Positions 26,756-33,928 of a DNA stretch of 64,000 nt are shown here, piece after piece. How positions within the stretch are numbered: the stretch's first letter is position 1; every line of letters begins with the position of its first letter. Source of the stretch: Glaciihabitans arcticus. Its GTDB lineage: Bacteria; Actinomycetota; Actinomycetes; Actinomycetales; Microbacteriaceae. Made by a program: the position numbers and the translations under genes. The notes below the pieces were generated by a model. The model did not search any database, had not been told where the DNA came from, and saw only the letters and a list, made by a program, of their open reading frames with translations. Location of the stretch: assembly GCF_004310685.1 (NCBI RefSeq), contig NZ_SISG01000001.1:2852001-2916000 (forward strand), written 5' to 3'.

Positions 26756-26879
26756 GAGGATGTCGCTATGCCGATAGGTTCTACGCCGGGGGAGTCGTGA
26801 GGGGTCTTCAAATTCGAAAGATGTCGAGCAGGAGACCTCTGTGTCGCTTTCCTTTCCACCCATCGAAACTGGAGAGAAA

Positions 26880-27635
26880 ATGAGAATTTCCAAGTTGTTT
26901 ACGGCCAGCGTCACCTGCGCTGCAATGCTTGCAGTGGGCCTGGCCGCCCCCGCTATTGCCGCGCCGACGCAGGATTCGCTCGATCGGCTGGTCGAGCTGA
27001 ATCCCGGATCGACCGAGGCGCTGCTGACCGAGTCCATCGCCGATTACTCTGCGACGTCCGGACAATCCTTCGACGCGGTGCTGGCGCAAGCCCTCCGCGA
27101 GGCTGAGGTCTCTGCCGCGGCGGCTGCAGCCCCTGCGGTGACCGTCACCGGACCCGGCAAGGTCGGTGTGCTTTCCAGCCCCGGTGGAGGGAGCTATAGC
27201 CTCGGACTGGCCAACAACCGTGGCGACGTCTTTGTCACGCCGGCCTATACCGGACCCATCAATCACGGCCATGCGGGAATCTTCTTCACCACGGGTACGC
27301 TCATCGAGGCTCCGGGGCTCGGCAAGAAGAGCCGCTCGATCACCGTTGCCGACTATAAGGTGGCCAAGACCAGCGTCAAGCAGTCCGTGAAGGTGACGAC
27401 CACAAAGCGTAACGCTGCGGGTGCCTACGCGCAGACGAATCTGCGCGGCAAGGACTACAACCCCAACTTCGCCATCAACCGAGACGCGAATGGCGACGAC
27501 ATGAACTGCTCGCAGCTGGTGTGGGCGGCCTACAAAAAAGCCGGCGGAATCGACATTGACGGAAACGGCGGGACCGGCGTGTACCCGTACGACATCAAGG
27601 ACTCGACCTACACGACCACGTACAAAACCTTCTGA
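26880..27635 (+). CDS. Secreted permuted papain-like (YiiX/YebB-type) hydrolase
   Basis: A 251-residue exported protein. Signal peptide: KLFTASVTCAAMLAVGLAAP followed by AIAAP. The mature part has a permuted NlpC/P60-like core: the catalytic His in NHGHAGIFFTTG (about residue 135) precedes the catalytic Cys in MNCSQLVWAAYKKAG (about residue 220). This order is the mark of the permuted papain fold. It probably cleaves a peptidoglycan or lipid amide bond outside the cell. GGAGAG precedes the ATG. A strong terminator follows. Confidence 0.75.
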   Translation: MRISKLFTASVTCAAMLAVGLAAPAIAAPTQDSLDRLVELNPGSTEALLTESIADYSATSGQSFDAVLAQALREAEVSAAAAAAPAVTVTGPGKVGVLSSPGGGSYSLGLANNRGDVFVTPAYTGPINHGHAGIFFTTGTLIEAPGLGKKSRSITVADYKVAKTSVKQSVKVTTTKRNAAGAYAQTNLRGKDYNPNFAINRDANGDDMNCSQLVWAAYKKAGGIDIDGNGGTGVYPYDIKDSTYTTTYKTF

Positions 27636-27644
27636 AAGGAATAG

Positions 27645-27672
27645 GGCGGGCAGGGATTCCTTGCCCGCCTTT
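27645..27672 (+). terminator. Rho-independent terminator of the secreted hydrolase gene
   Basis: GGCGGGCA at 27645-27652 pairs with TGCCCGCC at 27662-27669 around a nine-base loop, followed by TTT. Confidence 0.85.
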
Positions 27673-27680
27673 ACTCACCC

Positions 27681-28865
27681 ATGCACTCTCTCCCCCGGCT
27701 CCTGGGAGCCCTCGTGCTGTCCTGCATCGCGCTCACAGCCTGTTCCGGCCCTGATCCGACAGCAGGCAGTGTCTTCGTCGACCCGGACAAGGCTTCTCTC
27801 GATGGCGTTACCGCAGCGCTGGTGCTGAGCCCGCAGACCGCTGGAATCGATGAAGGAAAACCCGGCTACATCGCTCTCGCCGCGAGCGACGGATCCTTGA
27901 GCCTGCTTCCCACCAAGGGCATGGACCGCGGACTCCTCGAATTCGCGGATTCTGAACTGTTCTTCTCCGACTTCGATAACGACTATGTGCTGGCAGATCG
28001 TCTGGTGAGTTCCCCCAGCCCGAAGCCGAATGTGCAGGAGGCCCTGTACGTCATCGACGACGAGGCGGTCGGCCTCTACAACGACGGTTTCACCGACGAT
28101 GGCTACAACGAAGTCGTTGTGACGTCCGGGGCGGGGGAGAGTGCGCGGACCGACGTGCAGGGCGCGTACGCGGTCACCGCACGCTGCGGCGACGCGATCT
28201 TCGGCATCGCGCCGACTTCGGGACCATACCTCACCGGCGAGGCACGCGAACGGTTCGACGCGGGAGACGGGGCGGTGGGACAAATGCTCACCCGGATTTC
28301 CCCAGGCGATTCGGAACTCCTGATCGGCACGGTCGGTGTCGTCGACTCTCTGCAACCCGGCGGTGCCGCTGCGTGTGTCAACGACGGTGTGAGCTACCCG
28401 AGTTTCAACGTCTCCGGCGGCGAGAGTGGTGACGGCGCCGCCGTTCTCAAGACCTGGAACATCGCAAGCGGCGTCCTGATCGAAAAGCCGCTCGTGACCG
28501 AAACGGGAGAGCCGTTTCCGATGACGGCTGAGGACATGCTGTTTGCACAGATGGCTCCCGAACCCGTCGATGACGGAGTCGTCTGGATCGTCCCAGGCGG
28601 TCGAATCCTCAGCACCGATCTCGAGACCGGAGTCACCGATGTGGTTTCGACCGTCGCGCACGAGTCGGAGGAAGCGAGCCTTTTTCTCGACCAACGCGGC
28701 AACGTCATGTGGACAGCCGAAGAACCCTTCGGCGACAATGTCGACTTCGTGATCACTGAAACCGACCTTCTTTCGGGCACGAGCACGGAGGCGCTGCGAA
28801 TCGACAATCTCGGCGGGATACTCAGTCCCGACCTGTTCGTTCGCGACTTCGTGCTGCTCGACTGA
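27681..28865 (+). CDS. Lipoprotein of unknown function, 394 aa
   Basis: A 394-residue predicted lipoprotein: the signal peptide ends at the lipobox LTAC-S, so Cys21 would be acylated. The mature part is acidic and beta-rich, with repeated strand patterns (TLIEKPLV-like, DGVVWIVPGG, STDLETGVTDVV, FLDQRGNVMWTAEEP) suggesting a beta-propeller or similar repeat fold. No catalytic motif is visible. It sits behind the terminator of the secreted hydrolase, so it probably has its own promoter. I do not recognise the family. Confidence 0.7.
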   Translation: MHSLPRLLGALVLSCIALTACSGPDPTAGSVFVDPDKASLDGVTAALVLSPQTAGIDEGKPGYIALAASDGSLSLLPTKGMDRGLLEFADSELFFSDFDNDYVLADRLVSSPSPKPNVQEALYVIDDEAVGLYNDGFTDDGYNEVVVTSGAGESARTDVQGAYAVTARCGDAIFGIAPTSGPYLTGEARERFDAGDGAVGQMLTRISPGDSELLIGTVGVVDSLQPGGAAACVNDGVSYPSFNVSGGESGDGAAVLKTWNIASGVLIEKPLVTETGEPFPMTAEDMLFAQMAPEPVDDGVVWIVPGGRILSTDLETGVTDVVSTVAHESEEASLFLDQRGNVMWTAEEPFGDNVDFVITETDLLSGTSTEALRIDNLGGILSPDLFVRDFVLLD

Positions 28866-28894
28866 GCTGCAGGGGAGGCGGGTAGCGTGGAACC

Positions 28895-30958
28895 ATGACC
28901 TCCCCCTATTCGGACCTGAACGACTTCATCGCTCTCTCCCGCGTCGACGGCATCGCGCTCTCCCCGAACGGCGAGCGCGCCATCCTGACCGTCGCGACGC
29001 TGAATCGGGATGCCACGGCCTACGAACGGGCCCTGTGGTCGGTTCCGGCCGACGGTTCGGGCGCGCCCGTGCGCCTCACCCGCTCGGCCAAGGGCGAGTC
29101 GGGTGTGGGCTTCACCGGCTCGGGAGACATCCTGTTCGTGTCTGCGAGACCGGATGCCGCGGCCGACAAGGATCCCGAAGCACCCCAGCTCTGGCTGCTC
29201 CCCGCCGCCGGGGGCGAGGCTCGCGCGGTCACGCGCCTTGCGGGCGGAGTCTCGTCGATCGCGGCAACCGCGTCCGGCTCCGATGTCGTGGTGCTCGCCG
29301 CCGACCTGCTGGCAAGCTCGGACACGCTCGAGTCCGACGCCAAGCTGCGCGGCAAGCGCAAGGACAAGAAGGTCTCGGCGATCCTGCACGAGGGGTATCC
29401 GGTGCGGTACTGGGACGCCGACCTCGGCCCCGCCGAACCGCACCTGCTCGCGCTGGACCTGTCCGAGCTGCCCGAGACCGCGGTTGCACGGGCCGCCGTG
29501 GCGCCGGACGCCGAACCGAGCTACCCCGCCGACCTCCCGCGACCGACTGACCTGACCCCCGCGCCCGGCCGCACCGCTGACACCGCCGGACAGGCACTCA
29601 CCCCCGACGCGAGCACGCTCATCGTCGCCCTCCAGGTGCGCGAGCGTCGGGCGGGACGGTTCGCGCTGGTGTCCGTTCAGGTTGCGACGGGCATCCAGAC
29701 GGTGATTGTCGAGGAGGACGGTGTCGACTTCGAGTCGCCCGCCGTGAGCCGCGACGGAACCCGCATCGCCTACACGCGTCTGGTGCGTAGCACGCCCGCC
29801 GGCCCGGAGGACGTCGAGCTGTGGATCGCGGGCATCGACGGCAGTGACCCGCGCCGGCTCGCCGCCGACTGGGATCGCTGGCCGACGAGCATCGCCTTCG
29901 CGGCGGATGACGCCTCGCTGATCGTGACGGCGGACCACGACGGTCGCGGGCCGGTGTTCCGGGTGCCGCTCGATGGACCGGTCGAGCAACTCACCCACGA
30001 CGAGTTCACGTACACGAACGTGACCGTCGACACCGTCAGCGGTGACCTCGTGGCGCTCCGGTCTTCCTGGGTCTCTCCGCCGCATCCCGTGCGCATCGCA
30101 CTATCGGGTGAGGTCACACCGCTCGCCAACCCCGCGGCGGCACTGGAGGCGCCCGGCAGCATCACCGCGGTCGAGGCGACGGCGGAAGACGGCGCACGCG
30201 TTCGCGGCTGGCTGCTGCTGCCCGAGGGCGCGTCCGCGTCGACGCCCGCCCCGCTACTGCTCTGGGTTCACGGTGGCCCGCTCGGCAGCTGGAACGCGTG
30301 GAGCTGGCGTTGGGCGCCGCTGCTCGCCGTGCAGCGCGGCTACGCGGTGCTGCTGCCCGATCCCGCGCTGTCGACCGGTTACGGGCTCGACTTCATCGCC
30401 CGTGGATGGAACTCGTGGGGCGCGAAGCCGTACACCGACCTGCTGTCGATCACGGATGCGGTGGAAGCGCGCGACGACATCGACGAGACGAAGACCGCGG
30501 CAATGGGCGGCTCGTTCGGCGGCTATATGGCCAACTGGGTCGCGGGGCACACCGACCGCTTCCGCGCGATCGTGAGCCACGCGAGCCTGTGGGCACTCGA
30601 CCAGTTCGCGGGAACCACCGACCACTCGCAGTACTGGCAGGAGATCTTCACCGCAGAGGCGATGGAGGAGTTCTCACCGCACCACAGCGTGCGCGACATT
30701 GTCACGCCAATGCTGGTCATCCACGGCGACCACGACTACCGGGTGCCGATCGGTGAGAGCCTGCGCCTGTGGAGCGAGCTCGCCGAGCACCATGCTCTGG
30801 ATGACGGCAGCACCAAGCACAGGTTCCTGCTCTTCCCCGACGAGAACCACTGGGTTCTGAAGCCCCAGCACTCGGTCGTCTGGTACGAGACGGTCTTCGC
30901 GTTCCTTGACCAGCACGTGCACGGTGCTGAGTGGAAGCGCCCCGAGCTGCTCGGCTAG
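28895..30958 (+). CDS. S9-family prolyl oligopeptidase-like serine peptidase
   Basis: A 687-residue S9C-type peptidase (acylaminoacyl peptidase-like). The N-terminal ~420 residues form a seven-bladed beta-propeller with WD40-like SPNGERAILTV and SRDGTRIAYTRL repeats. The C-terminal alpha/beta hydrolase domain has the nucleophile GGSFGGYM, the Asp in HGDHDYRVP and the His in DENHWVL. No signal peptide, so it is cytoplasmic and probably trims short or N-acylated peptides. Confidence 0.95.
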   Translation: MTSPYSDLNDFIALSRVDGIALSPNGERAILTVATLNRDATAYERALWSVPADGSGAPVRLTRSAKGESGVGFTGSGDILFVSARPDAAADKDPEAPQLWLLPAAGGEARAVTRLAGGVSSIAATASGSDVVVLAADLLASSDTLESDAKLRGKRKDKKVSAILHEGYPVRYWDADLGPAEPHLLALDLSELPETAVARAAVAPDAEPSYPADLPRPTDLTPAPGRTADTAGQALTPDASTLIVALQVRERRAGRFALVSVQVATGIQTVIVEEDGVDFESPAVSRDGTRIAYTRLVRSTPAGPEDVELWIAGIDGSDPRRLAADWDRWPTSIAFAADDASLIVTADHDGRGPVFRVPLDGPVEQLTHDEFTYTNVTVDTVSGDLVALRSSWVSPPHPVRIALSGEVTPLANPAAALEAPGSITAVEATAEDGARVRGWLLLPEGASASTPAPLLLWVHGGPLGSWNAWSWRWAPLLAVQRGYAVLLPDPALSTGYGLDFIARGWNSWGAKPYTDLLSITDAVEARDDIDETKTAAMGGSFGGYMANWVAGHTDRFRAIVSHASLWALDQFAGTTDHSQYWQEIFTAEAMEEFSPHHSVRDIVTPMLVIHGDHDYRVPIGESLRLWSELAEHHALDDGSTKHRFLLFPDENHWVLKPQHSVVWYETVFAFLDQHVHGAEWKRPELLG

Positions 30959-30964
30959 AGCCGT

Positions 30965-31030
30965 TCGGGCACGTGCCCGAGTCCCGGGCGCGTGTTCGAA
31001 CACTCGCCGGAAAATCGGACACGTGCCCGA
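30965..31030. repeat. Three palindromes between convergent genes
   Basis: TCGGGCACGTGCCCGA (30965-30980, perfect), GTGTTCGAACAC (30992-31003, perfect) and TCGGACACGTGCCCGA (31015-31030, one mismatched pair) lie between two convergent genes. The outer two are near-copies 50 bp apart. They may form a bidirectional terminator or a protein-binding cluster. Confidence 0.6.
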
Positions 31031-31036
31031 GGCGCA

Positions 31037-31417
31037 CTAGTTGGACTTGGACGACGCCAGGATGCCGGTGCCGCCGAGCGCGGTGCTCAGGGCAGCCGCG
31101 GTGTCGACGAACTTGTTGTTCGTCATGTTGGCGCCGATCGCGCCGCCCTTGAGGGCTCCGGCAGCGATGTCGCGGCTGAGGCGCGCGACGAGCTGGCCGC
31201 TCTCGTCGACGAGGTACTCGACGGTGAAGGTGACCTGGAAGTTCTTGCCGGCCATCGCGCCGAGCAGCAGCGTGATCGGCATGCTGCCGCGCTTGGCGAG
31301 CAGTCCGCCCTTGGGGGTGGGGGTGATGGCGAAGCCCTCGGCCTGGAGCGCTGACGCGACCTGGGCTTTGGCGGCGTCGTGGTCGCCGGTCAGAAAGAAG
31401 TCGTGAACTGATGCCAT
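31037..31417 (-). CDS. Hypothetical protein, 126 aa
   Basis: A 126-residue protein that I do not recognise. It has a mixed alpha/beta pattern (DAAKAQVASALQAEGFAITP, then KRGSMPITLLLGAMAGKNF and FTVEYLVDESGQLVARLSR) and a Gly/Ala-rich hydrophobic stretch near 85-100, not long enough to be a clear membrane helix. It converges on the S9 peptidase over the palindrome cluster at 30965-31030. Confidence 0.6.
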   Translation of the reverse strand: MASVHDFFLTGDHDAAKAQVASALQAEGFAITPTPKGGLLAKRGSMPITLLLGAMAGKNFQVTFTVEYLVDESGQLVARLSRDIAAGALKGGAIGANMTNNKFVDTAAALSTALGGTGILASSKSN

Positions 31418-31564
31418 GGGGTCGCTCCTCAGCGAGTGGGGGTGATCGGCTCGATTCGAGCCCGACTCAGGCTAGCGGCAGAACGCGGCGTGTCGCATGC
31501 CTTTCTTACCGCACTAGTGTGCAGACCGTAGTAGTGTCACAACCGTCATAGAGGAAGGACGAGC

Positions 31565-31924
31565 GTGGATACCACCCAACTGCTCAAAGGTGTTCTGGAT
31601 GTCGCGGTGCTCGCGGTCATCCGCGACGACGACGGTTACGGCTACGACATCGTGCGCCGACTGCGCGCGGCCGGCATCGACGAGATCGGGGATGCGTCGG
31701 TGTACGGCACCCTGCGTCGCCTGTTCGCGGCCGGCATGCTGACGAGTTACGTCGTGCCGTCCGAAGGCGGCCCGCACCGCAAGTACTACGGCATCAACCC
31801 GCAGGGTCGGGCCATGCTCGCAGCCCACACCACCGACTGGAACCGCTTCGCCGGCACCATGTCCACACTGCTCGACGAACCCGTCGCAGCCACGCGCGTC
31901 CGCAAGATCGGGGAGAAGAAATGA
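31565..31924 (+). CDS. PadR-family transcriptional regulator
   Basis: A 119-residue PadR repressor with the winged helix typical of the family: KGVLDVAVLAVIRDDDGYGY, then DASVYGTLRRLFAAGMLTSY and the wing PHRKYYGINPQG. A GAGGAAGGA sequence precedes the GTG start, and CACTAGTG (31512-31519) lies upstream where an operator is expected. Its stop overlaps the next start (ATGA), so it is coupled to the HAAS-domain membrane protein, a recurring PadR partner. Confidence 0.92.
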   Translation: MDTTQLLKGVLDVAVLAVIRDDDGYGYDIVRRLRAAGIDEIGDASVYGTLRRLFAAGMLTSYVVPSEGGPHRKYYGINPQGRAMLAAHTTDWNRFAGTMSTLLDEPVAATRVRKIGEKK

Positions 31925-32946
31925 CGACGATGACAGCCACCGACCCGGCCATCGAGGAGTTCGCGGCTGCAGTGCGAGCTGCGCTCGATGACCTCCCTGC
32001 TGACGATGTCGACGACCTGACCGACGGTCTCGAGGCCGATCTCACCGAGCGGGCAGCCGACGGCGGTCCCGCCCTCGGTGATCCCGCCGCCTATGCGGAA
32101 GAGCTCCGCGCCGCTGCGGGTCTGCCCGTCCGAGGTCCGACCCAGCACCGTGGCCTGGTCGACGTCGACTTGATTCGCCACAACCTGCGACAGCTTCGGG
32201 ATGACACCGCTCGCGTCATCCGCTCGAATCCGTTCCTCAGCGGCACCGCCGACCTGCTCGCGTCCATGCGGCCGGCGTGGTGGGTCGCGCGAGGCCTGCT
32301 GCTGTTCGGCCTGTTCAGCATCAGCTGGTTGAACTCCTCAGGGGAGAGCATCCCCGAAGCCATCTGGCTGGTGGCTGCAGCCTGGGTCGTGGTCAGCGTG
32401 CAGTGGGGCCGCGGTCGATGGTTGCCCAAAACCGGTCGTCGCGTGATCCCGGTCATCGCGACGATCTTCGCCCTTCTCTCGATCGGACCGGTGTGGGTGG
32501 CCATCAACACCTACAACACCCAGCAGGACTACTACCGCTACGGCGAAGAGGTTGAAGGCCCGCTCGGCCTGCAGCGGGAGGGGCAGACGGTGAGCAACGT
32601 CTTCGCCTACGGCGCGGACGGCGAACTGCTCACCGACGTGCAACTGTTCGACCAGAACGGCGAGCCCCTCAACATCACGGATCCCCGATACGGCGAGAGC
32701 TTCTTCGAGGGCAACCAAGGCGATGAATACGTCATTCTCGTTCCGCGTGACTCGGCACCCGGTGCGGGGGGATGGAACGTCTTTCCGCTGATGCAGCGCG
32801 AGGCCGACTGCTATGACGAGACGCTGGCCTGCGCTCGACGCTCGAGCGACACCACCCCGCCGTTCGAGCGCGTGCAGCCGCTCATCGGAGCGACGCTGCC
32901 GATGTCACCGACGAACGTGCCGACAGCCGACGACGACGACAAGTAA
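31921..32946 (+). CDS. HAAS-domain membrane protein coupled to PadR
   Basis: A 341-residue protein. The first ~65 residues (EEFAAAVRAALDDLPADDVD to YAEELRAAAG) are a HAAS/DUF1700-type domain, a short helical module that often pairs with PadR regulators. Three transmembrane helices follow (LLLFGLFSISWL, AIWLVAAAWVVVSV, VIPVIATIFALLSIGPVWV), and the last ~150 residues face outside, with two cysteines (about 293 and 299) that could form a disulfide. It likely senses or transmits an envelope signal to PadR (inference). Confidence 0.75.
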   Translation: MTTMTATDPAIEEFAAAVRAALDDLPADDVDDLTDGLEADLTERAADGGPALGDPAAYAEELRAAAGLPVRGPTQHRGLVDVDLIRHNLRQLRDDTARVIRSNPFLSGTADLLASMRPAWWVARGLLLFGLFSISWLNSSGESIPEAIWLVAAAWVVVSVQWGRGRWLPKTGRRVIPVIATIFALLSIGPVWVAINTYNTQQDYYRYGEEVEGPLGLQREGQTVSNVFAYGADGELLTDVQLFDQNGEPLNITDPRYGESFFEGNQGDEYVILVPRDSAPGAGGWNVFPLMQREADCYDETLACARRSSDTTPPFERVQPLIGATLPMSPTNVPTADDDDK

Positions 32947-32990
32947 CACCCCCCCTTCCGCCACGGCGCGGCCGGGAGCAGACTGGAGAC

Positions 32991-33770
32991 ATGTCAGCTC
33001 CCGGCCTCACCGTGTTCCAGGGTCTCGCGGGTGACCGCAACGTTCGTGGATGGGAGGGTGCCGCCGCACTCGGCGCGGAGCTCGCCACCCGATTGGCGAC
33101 CGACGTGGTCACCGTGGGCACGCGCGGCACCCCCATCGGCGCCGACTGGCGCACGGAACTCGATGCGGCGAGTGACGGATTCCGATCCCTCGCCGAGCGC
33201 TACGTCGAAGTGTTCGAGGGCGGCCGTCGCCCGATCACCGCGCTCAATCGCTGCGCCGCGGCCATCGCAACGCTGCCGATCGTCGCGCGCTACCGCCCCG
33301 ACGCGGTCGTGGTCTGGTTCGACGGCCATGCCGATATCAACCTTCCCGGCCATCCCGACACCTGGTACCTCGGTGGCATCGCCTTCTCCGCGAGCCTGGG
33401 GCTGTGGGACAGCGGCTTCGGAGCCGGAGTCTCCGCCGATCGCGCGATCCTCGTCGGCGCTCGCGATATCGATCCGCCCGAGCAGGAGTTGATCGCTGGC
33501 GGAGCTGTGCAGCTCGTCGCGCCCGAGGATCTCGAGGCGGCCATCGCCGGTCGGCCCGTCTACGTGCACATCGATTGCGACGTACTCGAGCCCGGCCAGG
33601 TCGCGACCGAATACCGGGTTGCCGACGGGTTCACGCTTGATGAACTCGGCGAGCTGTGCGGGATTCTGGCGCGCACCGAACTCGTTGGACTCGAGGTCGC
33701 CGAGCTCGAGTCGGCCGCGGACGCGACGAAGCTTGCGGACGCGCTGCAGCCCTTGCTTGCGTTGCACTAG
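32991..33770 (+). CDS. Arginase-family protein with altered metal site
   Basis: A 259-residue ureohydrolase-fold protein. It keeps WFDGHADIN (family DAHxD) and VHIDCDVLEPG (family SxDxDxxDP), which supply most manganese ligands. The first metal motif, usually GGDH, appears as ALNRC, with Cys in place of His and no Gly-Gly-Asp. Activity on arginine or agmatine is therefore doubtful, and it could act on another guanidino or formimino compound. It is not clearly tied to its neighbours. Confidence 0.78.
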   Translation: MSAPGLTVFQGLAGDRNVRGWEGAAALGAELATRLATDVVTVGTRGTPIGADWRTELDAASDGFRSLAERYVEVFEGGRRPITALNRCAAAIATLPIVARYRPDAVVVWFDGHADINLPGHPDTWYLGGIAFSASLGLWDSGFGAGVSADRAILVGARDIDPPEQELIAGGAVQLVAPEDLEAAIAGRPVYVHIDCDVLEPGQVATEYRVADGFTLDELGELCGILARTELVGLEVAELESAADATKLADALQPLLALH

Positions 33771-33829
33771 CGGCACTTTCGCAAGTTCTGCAAGAAATCA
33801 ACAAAACGACGGCAATTCATCACAAAGCC

Positions 33830-33859
33830 TTGTGCGTCGAGCGGACACGGTTCTACAGT
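33830..33859 (+). promoter_or_regulatory. Probable promoter of the beta-helix glycosidase gene
   Basis: TTGTGC (33830-33835) and TACAGT (33854-33859) are separated by 18 bp and match housekeeping -35/-10 boxes well enough. The start codon is 70 bp downstream. Confidence 0.4.
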
Positions 33860-33928
33860 GGCGGCACTCGGCGTCCCCCGCGCCACGGGCGCAACGGTGC
33901 GCTCCCCTCAACGAGGAACGAGTCGACG

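Larger units (their letters stand above)
26015..26879. other. Gene-poor, palindrome-rich interval, 865 bp
   Basis: This is the longest stretch without a convincing gene. Parts are clearly more AT-rich than the neighbouring DNA (for example 26140-26270). It contains the hairpin at 26087-26120, the 28-bp perfect palindrome at 26270-26297 and two abutting hairpins at 26715-26755. A weak open frame from 26464 to the next gene has GC-rich third positions only in its middle (about 26520-26640) and matches no family I know. It could be a decayed gene, a small-RNA locus or a long regulatory leader of the secreted hydrolase. Confidence 0.5.
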
